Below, in pieces: positions 48,884-61,961 of a stretch of 64,000 bases of DNA. The stretch comes from Ceratodon purpureus (Eukaryota; Streptophyta; Bryopsida; Pseudoditrichales; Ditrichaceae), in NCBI GenBank assembly GCA_014871385.1, contig CM026424.1, positions 11,813,115 to 11,877,114 of the forward strand. The letters run 5' to 3'. The translations under genes and the position numbers were made by a program. The notes beneath the pieces are model-generated. The model saw only the letters and a list, made by a program, of their open reading frames with translations, made no database searches and was not told the origin of the DNA. Each line of letters opens with the position of its first letter. Within the stretch, counting starts at the first letter, position 1.

Positions 48884-51800
48884 CTATATTTCATTGGATT
48901 GGCTAATTTCTTTTAGATTTAAAGATGGTTGAATTGGACTTGATTCAAAATTATCCAAATTAGATTTAACAGGTATCTCTATTTCAAGTTGTTCAATTAT
49001 AGATTCTATTACACGTTTGTACGTTGGCATGTAATGATCATGAACCATTGTTTTTGACAATCGGATTTTCCCATACAAATATCTTTTTGTGAAATATAGA
49101 CTTGTTTGTTGTCCTTGTGGTTCAAAATCTTCAATTTGATTTTCTAGTTTAACTGGTCGAGGCCCAACTAAATGCATAATTCGACCAGGTGGAAAAAAAT
49201 GCCGCATATTGTCTATTCGGACAGCTGATTTTGCTTTATCCTGAACACATGTACTTGCAATTAGACGTTTATATTAATATGTTAAAAAATAAACAGATCA
49301 ACATTCTAAATTCTTATTCTAGTATTCGTTAAATAATTTCAAATATCATACCTTTTCAATTTCAGTTGCTACGGTACAAACTACATTTTCTTCTTCTTTA
49401 ATAATTTCCTTTGCAACTTCTTCCTCTTCTTCACGAACACGTTGAGTTTCTACTTCTGCTAATTGTTGTTGGCGTTCAAGCTCTTGGGCTACTTGATGCC
49501 AAAGTAAGTCTTCTCCAATCTCTTCAATCCCCGAATTTGGACTAATAGGTTCTTCCAATTGTTCCAATTCATCTTGAACCTCCAATTGTGCAATTGATTC
49601 ATTTATATCTCCAGTTGCATTTAAAAGTTGTGGAAGTTCGGACATATTCTCACCCGTTACAATAGTTGATAAATCAAATCCATGTTCTAAAGTATCTTTA
49701 AAGAGTTCATCTGTAAAAAAAACCATTGTGTTGTTTAATTATACAATTTAAAACATGTATTTGAATAGATGTAATTATAAGTGTGTATATATTGACCACA
49801 TTTTTTAAATAAAATATTTATAATATTGAAATATATTTGTATACCTGTACATTCATTTGTAACATCATTTATTTCCAAGTTTTGTCTCGAAGAAGATGGT
49901 GAAGAATCAATTTCTTCCAATATAGTAGTCATTGCATTTGTAGAGTTAGATTCTTCTTCAAGAGTTGTTTTTGAAATACTTCCTTCATCATTTTCAGATG
50001 TTGCTTTAAGAATGTCAGGAGTTTGAGTTTCTGATGTTACAACATCAAGATCCGAAGTACGAGGTTTTGAAAATGCCCAATTCATTAGTGATGGTCTTCT
50101 AACAGCAGCAATAGCTTGTTTTACAATACCCTATAACAATCATTATACAATCCAATAATGTTTTTGATTTTTGTAAATTTTGAAATGAAAATCTTCCAAA
50201 AACACACACATATATAATTAATCTTCATTCCTCAAATGTTATAACATCTACTTGGCTGAAGTGCTATTATTTTCATTTATAAAAATATAAATAAAATAAG
50301 TATCTATTAGCCTTTTAGAAAATTCTGATTATTTATCATTTCAATGTTAAAATGAAGAGGCTTAATTTGGATTGAAATTTATATACAAGAAGTTGAATTA
50401 CCCGAGTACCATTCGACATAGGTCTCCATATTGCTCCAACTCCCGCAATTCCAGTTTGAGCTGCCCTTGAAACCATCATTGACGAAGCTGGAACGGAGGC
50501 TCTGGAAATATTAGCAATAGTTTGAAGTCGACATTTTAAAGCTGAAGCGGATCGAAACATGGTTCTTAAAATTCGAGTACGTTCAATTTGTTCTCGAAAA
50601 TCATTCACCCAAGCAGAGGCTGTAACCTACTTTAATGAATTCCAATTACCAAATTTTAGTTTTTCATAAACGCTTCTCTAATTTAAGCAGAATATGTACT
50701 ATTTTATAGTATTTTAAAAACACCACAAGGCTACAATAAATAAATGAACTATTATTTGAATAATAAATTTTGCACACCTCTGCACGTAAATCATCAAGTG
50801 ATCCACTAGAAAAACATGGGACAAGGTCGCATCCATTGATAATTGTTATAACAAATTCGCTACCAGATTCAGCTAATTCTCTTGTCATACATGCAGCTGC
50901 ATTTGGTTTTAGGTTTTGAAAATTATAAAATTAGATTCAACTTTGTAGGTACATGATTTTTTAGTTACATTTCAAATCTATGACATAATATGTCAACATT
51001 AAAAAGAATCTAAGATAATATTATTGCAATTTTATAAATTAGATGCATGGCTGTCTCACAAAGAATTTATTCACACCTGGTCCAAAACATATACAACATA
51101 TATTTGTACAAATATTTTGTTCTCTTAAGATGTAAGATAACAATGCCGCGGTTCCTCCCCCTAACGAATGACCAACAATCTAGAATAATAAAAAGAATAA
51201 GATTTAACTAGATCATTACTTTATAATTATGTATTATTAATTTTTTCATTAAACACTTATACAATCATTATATAAACTTGAAAACAATAATAATAATTAT
51301 CAAAAAAATATCATAATTAAACTCAATAAAAATTTCAAAATTAACAAAGAGACCTTCAGTTTATATGTAGGGTTTTCTTTGAGAGCCTCAATAATTTTTT
51401 TTGATGCTTTGGCAGCAATCCAACGCGCTGCAGCTACCATTCCACAATGGGCATATCCTAATATCAATTTATTCACTCCATCTTTGCCAAATATTGTGTG
51501 ATGGAATGGAACAACGGCACCTACACGTAAATAAATTTGTTGTTTATTAAAAAAATTAATTCATATTTGATTCAAAATCAACAAACGTATTGTAAATGAT
51601 GATGTGTTTTACAACTCAAGTAACTTAATGTAGGTTCTAAATTATTTACACACCTGTCAAAGAAGTCAAAGTGTCTTTCACACTATGAGTTCCTCTTATT
51701 AAAAGCAATACACAATTGTGTTCGTGGTCTAGAAGCACTGTAAATGCAGGTTTCAAAATCTGATTTCATTTCCAATCCATTTTTAAAAATTATTAGGCGT

Positions 51801-53232
51801 CTTGTTTATATTGTTTGAATATTGACAATTTCACTATTATTAATCATATAAATATTATAGAAATGAATTTCCAAATTTCCAAAAAGAACTAAAATTCATC
51901 AGTAGTCTTGATTTGAGACATATTTTGTAAGTTATTGATTTATTGACAGAACATCTAAATTCATCAATATTTTGAATAAATATATTATTTATTGGTATTT
52001 ATCAAGGTACATAGCTTAAAGATTCTTATATATTTTTTAAAATAGAAACATATGTATCAATTATTTTTTAATTGAGTTTTGTAATTACAAAAATATGAAT
52101 TGAAAAAAGTTCAGAATTAGAAATCTAACATACAATAGCAAATTCCTTACTCCAGCTTTTCCTTCTTCAAGCAATACTTGGTTACTTTTGAAGCCAATAG
52201 CTTCCAAAAAATTAGGAAATGGTTTCTTTGAAAAATGCATACACAAAACTAAAACCCTTAAATATTCTTGCAATTCAACCATTATATTCAATCCATCAAT
52301 TTGTTCAGATTCTTCATTTATAAATGCTTCTGCAACATGTTCATTTCCCTATAATTCATAACAATTTACTTTCAAATTATTGCATTCTATTTTTCATTGA
52401 AATTTTTGTAACAAAACAACATATTTTAGAAAATCATTTTCAAAAAGCATACTATAATTTTTATTGCATTGAGATGAGTGAATAATCAATATCTTGTCTT
52501 GAAGTATTTTAAAAATAAAAAACATACAAATTTCAAATTCAATATGAATTTACCTGTTGCCTTAAAAGATAATTGATTCCAAATGCCAGATCTCCAATGG
52601 GCCACTTTCCAAGAGTTTCCGAATACGTAAACCTTAATGTTTCTGAAATTGTTGACAAAGATTCAAACCACGTCGAAGGAGCTCGTGCAATTATGGGCAC
52701 AACAACGCGTCGTTTGCCGATATCTCTGGCAATTCCACCTACAAATAAATCTCCTTCCCTTTCTTCTGAGGTACCTTCTCCGGAAGTGTTGTAAGTTCGA
52801 GCTCTAAAAACTCCCCAAGGTATACCCCATCCTATTGACCACCACATATAATAAAATTAAATTTTCACTCAATTTACAAATATCCTCGATTTACTTTGAA
52901 AAAAATCTTATTTTTTTATTTTCAAATTTTCAAATATTCAATGAAGCTAAAAAATATTATCTGGCAAGGTAAAATTGCTATAAATTTGAAGAATTTTATC
53001 ATTTCTTTTTGATGTTGTTGTTGAATTATTAATTTCCATAAGACTTGCATCCAGAATTTGGAAGGTGAACAACATACACATAATATCAATTGCTTTAGAT
53101 AAGATGGTAAATAATTTTAAAAAGAATAAGATTTTATGAAATTCTCATATTAACATTTAATTATCAATTACAACCTGTATAATACATTACAACAGCTGCA
53201 CCTGCAGCCCCAGCCATTGCTGCTGTAGCCAT
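48884..53232 (-). CDS. Class-3 lipase with Mono-/di-acylglycerol lipase N-terminal domain, 11 exons
   Basis: Exons 53175-53232, 52554-52831, 52151-52348, 51654-51759, 51354-51520, 51077-51179, 50778-50896, 50402-50626, 49845-50130, 49352-49710 and 48884-49240 join with GT-AG junctions and consistent phase to 751 residues. The order matches Arabidopsis At3g14075/At4g16070-type proteins: a Met-Ala-Thr-Ala N-terminus with a Gly/Ala hydrophobic stretch; Tyr-Ser-Glu-Thr-Leu-Gly-Lys-Trp-Pro-Ile-Gly-Asp-Leu; His-Phe-Ser-Lys-Lys-Pro-Phe-Pro; the nucleophile elbow Gly-His-Ser-Leu-Gly-Gly-Gly (Ser near 274); Asn-Gly-Cys-Asp-Leu-Val-Pro with the likely catalytic Asp; an acidic coiled-coil insert (about residues 510-630); and the closing His-Phe-Phe-Pro-Pro-Gly-Arg-Ile-Met-His and Ser-Asp/His-Asp-His-Tyr-Met-Pro motifs. 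It should hydrolyse acylglycerols in the cytosol or on membranes. Coding and introns are both very AT-rich compared with the other genes here. Confidence 0.93.
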
Positions 53233-55479
53233 GGATGATTTTCCTAAATTGATATTGGATTTGATTGGAAATCTAATTTTTGGGATTCTAAATTGGTTGA
53301 TTTGATTTATTTCCATAAATGAACTATGTCATATTAGTGATTTTCTAAAATAATTTTCTAAAACCACAAATTATATAAAGTAATTTCTTTCATAGGATCT
53401 AGAACTTTTTTGTAGAGATTCTATCTTTAAATATTCATGTAATATGTCTTGTTTAGATACATGCTTTGTGATGGATGTAAGTAGCATTAGCTATAAAGGT
53501 TTCTTAAATCTTTCATTTTTATCAATAAGATTGTGTATTTCAATTGATGGAATTTGAAAGTTTCCAAACTAAATATTTCTTTCTATTGAATACTCTAAAT
53601 CCAAAACATTCAAATCAATCTCATAACTAAATTTTTACTATGAATCTGGAATGATTTGTTCAAAAGAAATGAAAATTCACTCGAATTTCATTGAACACAA
53701 CAATGCCTATAAACCTTTCCATCAGATTGTATTATACAGAATTTCAACATCCAAAATTTCCAAATAAATAAATTTCTATGACTATGAAAATTACAGAATT
53801 TCTGATACATTTAAAATCTAAAAGTACCATTGTCATCATACTTAAATTTTAGGAAATTTTCTCAAATATTTTAGTTGTTTTAAGTTAAGTGTGACTTAAA
53901 TTTTCTAATTCACTGAACTAGAGAGCTCACGTCAAATAGAAAATCGGCCTTTCATTATTTTTGGAATAAACGAATATTCAAAATTGTCATGACTTGATGT
54001 AGTGTCTTTAGGATTAGGGTTTTAAAAAGAATGGATGAATTTCAAAAATATGACATAAATAAATCACAAGACCTTTGATTTTAATATATCCATATAAAGT
54101 TTTTATTTATTTTTTATTAAGTTTTTTAATGTCAAAATAAGTAAACAAAAGTAAAGTCTATCATGTGTTTAAAGATTTACTTGGAAGACCTAAAATTATT
54201 TTTATCCTTAATGGATTATATCATTTAATATTTTGTTTTCTTCAGTTCTACAAACTTAATGGAATGTTAAGAGTTAGTGCTAAATTATGACTTTAAAACT
54301 CTACTAACAACTAGTAGATCAAATCCCAATTTCTTAAGAATTAGTAAATTTTTTATTAGTAAATTTTATAGATACTATGATACCATACTTGAGTTTTCTT
54401 ATTTTTTATATATAACCAATTTAAGAAAAATATTAATGATACTTTTAATAGCAAAACTTATAGAATTTGATTTTCCAATGATGTTAAAGCTTAAAAAGAA
54501 TGAGCAATTTTTCTAAACCAGAGTTATGTAGATTAAAGCCATGAATTTGTGACTATTTATCAACTCCTTCAAGAGTCTAAAAAATTTGAAGAAAAATATG
54601 TAATGGCCAAAAATCTCTTGATTCATCATTTGTATTAAATTAGTTGGACTTTCATTATAGATTAATGTTTGAACCTATGATTCATTAAGTCCATCAAAGT
54701 TTGTGATGGTTATAAAAGGAATCAAATGGAAAGGCCTTTTTATTTTATTGTATTTGTAAATATATTAAATTGGATTTCTCTGCAATGGTGTTAAACATAA
54801 TGCATAATGCATCAAAAATGAAAAAAAATGCAAGAAGTCAAGGACCTTGAGGGAAATAATAGTTAAGATATTGCAATGATGAAATTGTCAAATGGATTTT
54901 CTATGATTGTTTAAAAATTAAAAATTTTAAAAATATATATTATATCATCCTTTTAGATCAAGAGATATAAATCTATCTATTATAATCACTAACAACATAT
55001 ATCTAAGATATTTTTAAAAAGTTTTTAGTCATAACATGTAGTTAAAAATCAATTAAAGCAGAAGTTACTTGTTTCTTTTCAATGACATAGATTATGCCAG
55101 CGCAAATCACTGGTCGGCTGGACTATACGTACTGGAACTCCGCATGATAATGGCAACATTTCAATGACGTCACAAGAGAACGGCATGCAGGTGCGTTGTT
55201 CAATCAGGATTGTCGTTTGCTGAATATACTCTTTGTCGTGGCAGTACAAACCTCGTACTCGTGCATGATTGTGCGTATTAATCGGTTTGATCTTTGATTA
55301 TATTGAGCACCTATGCGCCAAAACATATTTGTTTTTATAAAAAACTTAGAAATCTATATATTTGAAAAATACATCCATTTTGTCAATATGTTTTTACAAT
55401 TACAAAGTATTACGGCATTTACTTAATTCACATTATAATAGATTTACGAAACTTATTTATCTAAAATTAAAAAAAATAT
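53233..55479. other. AT-rich spacer upstream of the lipase, with a short GC-richer island
   Basis: Mostly A/T-rich without coding. At about 55080-55320 the composition rises and includes a perfect TGACGTCA (55165-55172), a bZIP/CRE-type palindrome. This island could be a distal promoter or an untranslated first exon of the lipase, but nothing ties it directly. Confidence 0.4.
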
Positions 55480-55676
55480 ATGATATAAAAAATAACATGA
55501 ATACATGTTAAAACATACATTGGAGAAACATTTTAAAAGTAAATTTAAAAAAAAATTATATTGTGGCAAGTAATTTTTGCATTTACCACATTTTTTAGCT
55601 TTAAATTTTAAATTTTATAAATAAATAAAATTCAATATTTTGTTTTGTATTTAAGAAATTTCAAGATCTCTACCTT
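55480..55676. repeat. Direct repeat A, copy 1
   Basis: About 190 bases, starting TGATATAAAAAATAACATGAA and containing GTGGCAA...TTTTTGCATTTAC, recur in the same orientation at 56481-56668. The two copies flank the candidate gene at 55651-56025 and repeat B copy 1. Confidence 0.7.
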
Positions 55677-56025
55677 TATGCACAAGAATCTCCAACTCCT
55701 TTTTGATTTCCTTAAAGTTGACTTCGGCTGTGGTCTCCAATGATATGATCCGGCCCTCCAATTTGCCGATACGACCTTCCAGCTTGCCGACATCGCCACG
55801 GATGCTGCCAGCCATATATTCAATCTGCTTTGTGGTGATGAATGAATTCGAGGCAATTGTCGAAAAGCAACCGCTCATGAACACCCCAATGAGGAGCCTC
55901 ACATCAAAATTATACATAGACATCGTGACGAAGGCGTCAGAAGACGGTTCACTGACGGTAAATCCGACGGCAAATCTGACGCCTGAAATCCGGCGAGAAA
56001 ATATCCTAGACCAGTTACCAACCAT
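55651..56025 (-). CDS. Candidate small membrane/coiled-coil protein, single exon, unrecognised
   Basis: A 124-codon frame from an ATG at 56023-56025. It has an Arg-rich N-terminus (Trp-Ser-Arg-Ile-Phe-Ser-Arg-Arg), a hydrophobic stretch about residues 45-62 that could span a membrane, then a heptad-like helix with Gly-Lys-Leu-Glu-Gly-Arg-Ile repeated twice and a charged C-terminus. GC content is far above the surrounding sequence, and the frame remains open 16 codons upstream without an ATG. The last codons run into repeat A. The layout (basic N-terminus, one membrane segment, coiled coil) suggests an organelle-membrane protein, but I know no family. It could be a retrocopy or a captured fragment. 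Confidence 0.4.
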   Translation of the reverse strand: MVGNWSRIFSRRISGVRFAVGFTVSEPSSDAFVTMSMYNFDVRLLIGVFMSGCFSTIASNSFITTKQIEYMAGSIRGDVGKLEGRIGKLEGRIISLETTAEVNFKEIKKELEILVHKGRDLEIS

Positions 56026-56261
56026 GGCAGACAACAGAACCAAAGAAACAATAGAATCAATACTGGGAGTCACAGTTGAAAAATCTCAGGGAAAGCATTC
56101 TCAGGGAATGTGTTACTTCATCCAAGTAGAAGTTACCTTGAGTTACCATTCTCCCACTTCATGGAATGTATGATGAGGTGTCACTCTCTCCTCCAACCTC
56201 AATGCATTCCGGAAGAATGGACCTTCTGGGCTCTTCGGAAGGTGGAAGATTTAATATTTCT

Positions 56262-56476
56262 TTTTACCTTCTGTTTCCTTGACTACACTATTTCTTCAAA
56301 CTTAAGATTAATATGATTTCTATTAAATTCTAGCAATGAAACGTTGAAATTTTAAAAGTTTGTATTTGAAGCCTTTTACTTTTTAAAATTTCCAATGTTG
56401 GAAATGAAAAGCTTAGAACTTTAAAGTTTTAGTATTGCTCCCAAGCTTTTACGGTTGCGTATACAATAGGGCAACA
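56262..56476. repeat. Direct repeat B, copy 1 (copy of the HAM upstream region)
   Basis: About 215 bases, starting TTTTTACCTTCTGT and ending in TTTACGGTTGCGTATAC, closely match 58821-59059, which lies just upstream of HAM. Small indels separate the copies. Confidence 0.75.
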
Positions 56477-56480
56477 CAAG

Positions 56481-56668
56481 ATGATTTAAAAAAATAACAT
56501 GAATGCATATTAAATCATACATTGGGAAAAAAAAAAAAAAAAGTTAAAAAATTATAATGTGGCAACTATTTTTGCATTTACTACATTTTTTTAGCTTTGA
56601 ATTTTACATTTTATAAATAAATAAAATTTAATAAATTTGTTTATATTTTAATTTTTTTTTCAAGATCT
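56481..56668. repeat. Direct repeat A, copy 2
   Basis: Matches 55480-55676 in the same orientation and directly follows repeat B copy 1, giving the order A, candidate gene, B, A. Confidence 0.7.
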
Positions 56669-57057
56669 TTAAGTTTTTTTTAAAAATAAAATATTTTTAA
56701 TACAAATTAACAATAACTTCAAAATTTTATGTGTCAATTCAGATTTGAATTACTTGGAAGCTTTAAAAGATTGAAGAATTTTAAACAAAACTTAAATAAC
56801 CCTTCAAGTAACAATAAAGTTTGCGTGTTTTTAGAAAGCACATTAATTTGAGTTATATTAAAAGTTTCATATGGAATTGGCAATAGACATACTAATTTTT
56901 TTATAATATATAATATCATGCGCTCACGTCGCTCGTCAGCCCGCCCCCGCCGAAGTCGATGAGGGGCGGGGGCGAGCTCTTCACCTCACCATTTTCTTCA
57001 CCTTTGCCGTGTGCTCCTCTTGCGAATTCTTGTGCTCTTGCGTGATCTTGTGCTTCG
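56669..57057. other. AT-rich spacer passing into a GC-rich island
   Basis: AT-rich until about 56920, then abruptly GC-rich (poly-G and poly-C stretches near 56940-56970), compatible with the promoter or 5' UTR of the frame at 57058. An 80-codon minus frame here lacks support. Confidence 0.35.
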
Positions 57058-57336
57058 ATGGCGGCGTCCAAGGACCGTTTTGGGTGGGTGGTGATGGCGC
57101 TTGGTGTAGCAATTGGCTTGGCCTCCGCAAGGGCATCGATTGGAGTTGGGTTATACACTAGACTCGCTTATGCCACAAAAAACATGGCATATGATCTAGA
57201 AATTCACCTCAAACCACGAGGCGCCAATGATTTTGGCCATTTTCAGGTGTTTCTAAACACCCCCCAACTCTTGAGATTTGTGCATCTCGAAAGTCACAAT
57301 ATTGCCGTCTTTCATAAAATTCATAAAGAAAAGTGA
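57058..57336 (+). CDS. Candidate small gene with an N-terminal membrane segment, unrecognised
   Basis: An ATG in good context (CGATGGCGG) opens a 92-codon frame: Met-Ala-Ala-Ser-Lys-Asp-Arg-Phe-Gly-Trp, then a Val/Ala/Gly/Leu-rich hydrophobic stretch (residues about 10-32) and a mixed tail. A CAG|GT donor at 57246 ends exactly in phase 0. Past a possible acceptor near 57341 a second open stretch reads Pro-Ala-Val-Ala-Glu-Asn-Gly-Phe-His and ends at a TAG near 57420. The acceptor lacks a clear pyrimidine tract, so splicing is unsure. The island of high GC in an AT desert supports something functional or recently inserted. No family recognised. Confidence 0.35.
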   Translation: MAASKDRFGWVVMALGVAIGLASARASIGVGLYTRLAYATKNMAYDLEIHLKPRGANDFGHFQVFLNTPQLLRFVHLESHNIAVFHKIHKEK

Positions 57337-57479
57337 AAGAGCCCGCTGTCGCCGAGAACGGCTTCCACGCCCAACCGGATGGGAGAGACAATGAGGAACA
57401 GAGATTGTTGTTGCAATAGAACAAGACAGGTCCAATCACGAAGTCAATGTCAATTTGCTTCATAGAAATTAATTAAAAT

Positions 57480-57875
57480 TTAAAATTATTGGATTTGGAC
57501 AAGCATCACTTTTAATGACAATATATCATTTTTTTCTTATAGATTGCTTCTGACAAAATTCACAAAATGAAGAAGTTTTTATAGAATTGGCTAAATTTTA
57601 AGAAGAAAGAAACTTAAAACTCAAAAATCTAAGATTTATCAAACATAATATTATTAAAAAACAATTGACAGACTAAATAAACAAGAAGATTAACAATGAC
57701 AATTTTCTAGAGACTTTCAATAAATAAGTAATACTCTTAAAATTTTTTATTTTTATAAAAAATTAAATGAATAGTCATAATTTTAAGGGCCAAAAATTAT
57801 TCTCAAAGGTTTTTTACTTTTAGCTTCAACAAATTCTATTATCACAAAATTTCTATTTGATGCACATTATCAGAT
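57480..57875. other. AT-rich spacer
   Basis: Nothing recognised. Confidence 0.35.
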
Positions 57876-58813
57876 TTAACCCCTAACTATCCTTAAAACC
57901 CAAAATGGGTTTTTGCACTTTCGGGTAGCCCAGATGGAGGGGTTAACAGTAACATTTTTTTTCAAGATTTTTACTGGATGCTCCCTTTACGGTAAGGTCT
58001 ATGTAGTAAAAATTTTGAAGCGAAATTCCAATTTTAGAACCTTCATCTAGAAATTTTAGGTTTCAAGTCCAAAACGGGCAGTCTAAAATTAGGTCTTTTT
58101 ACAAAAAAAAAAAATTGAAATATTTTCATAACCAAATCACTATACAAATTCCATAGTGACCCAAGTCAAAAATTTTACCAATTTTACAAGGGCAGCCTCC
58201 AAAACTTACAAAGACAAGCTTCAAAGTTTTTAGAAATTTTTGAATTTTTCCTTTAAAAATTTGTCAAAATTCGAGATTTTTGAATTTTTGAATTTTGTTT
58301 TCTTCTGAAAATCACAAATTCATGAAGGTACCTACTCACCGTTCAATTTTTCTTTAGCTCACAAATTGTTTTTGTAATGCATGTTTTACTATTTTGTCAA
58401 TTTTATACCTTCTTACAGAAAATAATTTTTATGAAGGTCTAAAAAGCGTTTTTTTGGCCTAAATTTTTGCATGAGCATACCTAACCTAGTTAGCTACATG
58501 GAAAAAAATGTGACCAAAATGTTTGAATTAATAATCATCAAGTCTCCCTTTGGCCCATTTGCACCATGCCTCTCGGCTAAGGCCCCAAAAAATATCTGCT
58601 GAAACTTTGAACACTACGATCTCACTAATGAAAAACATCCAACGGTTGAAATTTGAATCAGTTCTTCCTAGTAGGGTTAGGTACAAGATCTTACGGTTGA
58701 ATTTCCAAAAAAAGATAAACAATTTGTTTCATATCCTCGGGAGGGCATAGTGGTAAAAAATCGCAGTTTCGAGGATTCAAGCTCTCAAAAACACAAGGAA
58801 ATTTAGGGGTTAA
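57876..58813. mobile_element. TTAA-flanked TIR element, copy 3, with a tRNA-like segment near its right end
   Basis: The left end TTAACCCCTAACTATCCTT and the reverse complement of the right end TTAACCCCTAAATTTCCTT agree at nearly every position. The element is 938 bases including TTAA on both sides. After the left repeat it shares AAAACCCAAA with the element at 10991. Near the right end GGCATAGTGGTA (58744-58755) resembles a Pol III A box, and GAGGATTCAAGCTC (58771-58784) a B box, at tRNA-like spacing. No transposase frame. Confidence 0.6.
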
Positions 58814-58820
58814 TCCTTCC

Positions 58821-59059
58821 TTTTACCTTCTGTCTCTTTGACTACATTATTTCTTCAATGATTTCAAACTAAGATTAATATAATTTCTATTAAATTGTAG
58901 CAATGAAACGTTGAAATTTTAAAAGTTTGTATTTGAAGCCTTTTACTTTTAAAAAAAATTCCAACGTTGGAAATGAAAAGCTCAAAACTTTAAAGTTTTT
59001 ATAGAGGGTACTGAGTATTGCTCCGAAGCATTTACGGCTGCGTATACGATACGGCAACA
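58821..59059. repeat. Direct repeat B, copy 2, in the HAM upstream region
   Basis: Matches 56262-56476 and ends about 80 bases before the HAM upstream reading frame, so it probably contains proximal promoter sequence. It starts a few bases after the TTAA element. Confidence 0.75.
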
Positions 59060-59140
59060 GATACGCTGAAAGGCGGGAGAGTCTAGAAAGTGCGGAGTTA
59101 GGGTTTGAGGGGCGCAACGAACGAACGAACAACCGAGGCC

Positions 59141-59176
59141 ATGGCCATGGTCGTGGCTATGGCTATGGCGTGCTAG
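59141..59176 (+). promoter_or_regulatory. Upstream open reading frame in the HAM 5' leader
   Basis: ATG at 59141 opens an 11-residue frame (Met-Ala-Met-Val-Val-Ala-Met-Ala-Met-Ala-Cys) closed by TAG at 59176, about 105 bases before the HAM start. It contains four in-frame ATGs. If the transcript starts upstream of it, scanning ribosomes would meet it first and HAM translation would be lowered. Transcript start is not known. Confidence 0.5.
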
Positions 59177-60790
<1,614 letters not shown>

Positions 60791-61411
60791 GGACCTTGTC
60801 CTTTGCACTCAAATTGTGTGCAAGTGTACGATATTTATGTAAGTATTTTCTAATGATTTGTGTAGTATTTTGTTAATGGGCAGCTATTGGCTTTAATGGC
60901 TCAGTTTTACAATTCTTAAGATCGGTTACCTGTTTGGAGTCTGAGAAATAAGGTGCAGGTTTGCTGATAAATTGGTGACTTTGCTGCAGGATGCGAGGAG
61001 AATTCAATTTATTGGGTGAATGTCATGGAGGACGTGAATGAACAGTGAATCACTGGAGGGGATCTGGCCGCCACCATCATCGACTTTGGTTGCATTAGTC
61101 TTCTTTTTTATTCCATGAGTTCCCTGTAGTGATTTCTAGTTTTGGAGGCTACATTCCACCATGGTATCTCATGCAACCATGTTACCGCGTGGAACGTTTT
61201 GTACAGGCAATTTCAAGCTGTAAAGTATGTAATTTTTCTCAATTCTTAAACCAAGACTGCAATTTGCGCTGTAGTGATGATCAGTGAGATTACCAGCTAT
61301 TTAAAGTCAAATTGCTGTATTGAAAATTTGGTGGCTAACTTTTATAAAAGATTTTTGAAAACAGGAGAAAAATAATAGCCAGATGCCAAGAAAATTGGAA
61401 GGTCTATATAG
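60791..61411. other. HAM 3' UTR and following spacer
   Basis: Non-coding; GC falls after about 61250, which may mark the transcript end. Confidence 0.45.
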
Positions 61412-61961
61412 TCTAGCCCTTTAACGTCCCGATTCATCACTATTTTCAAAGATTTGTTATATAATGGTTGATGAAAATGGAAAATGGATTTGATATCCAA
61501 AACAAAGTTGTAGATGTCAATGTGAAGATAATATCTGTACGCTTGGATTCATCATATTTATTAATAATATTTGAAAAGTAATTTTGCAAGGTTTTCTTTT
61601 GTAATTCAATTAAAAATCCAAAATCAACACTAATTTTTTTAAAATATTGTAATGAGATTTGAATAACATGCATTACAAGATGGTATAGTTTCCATTATTT
61701 AATTCTACTTATTATGAAAAACCATGTTTAAGGTCTCTCTTTTTGAACTAAGATTGAAACTTGGCATAAATCACTTTTGTAATTTTTCAAAAATTCTCAT
61801 TATCTTATTCTGAAAATCCAAACCGTACAAATGGTATAAAACTAGCACAAGAATTGGGAAATAAATAGAAATTGATGAAAAACATCTTGAAGGACAGAAA
61901 ATGAGCTACTGAAATTCATTCGGCATCTAGATTCTAGACGCTGGCGTATTAAAGGGCTAGA
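61412..61961. mobile_element. Possible 0.55-kb TIR element
   Basis: TCTAGCCCTTTAA at the left is matched by its exact reverse complement TTAAAGGGCTAGA at the right. The repeat is only 13 bases in AT-rich sequence, so chance is not excluded. The interior is non-coding. Confidence 0.35.
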
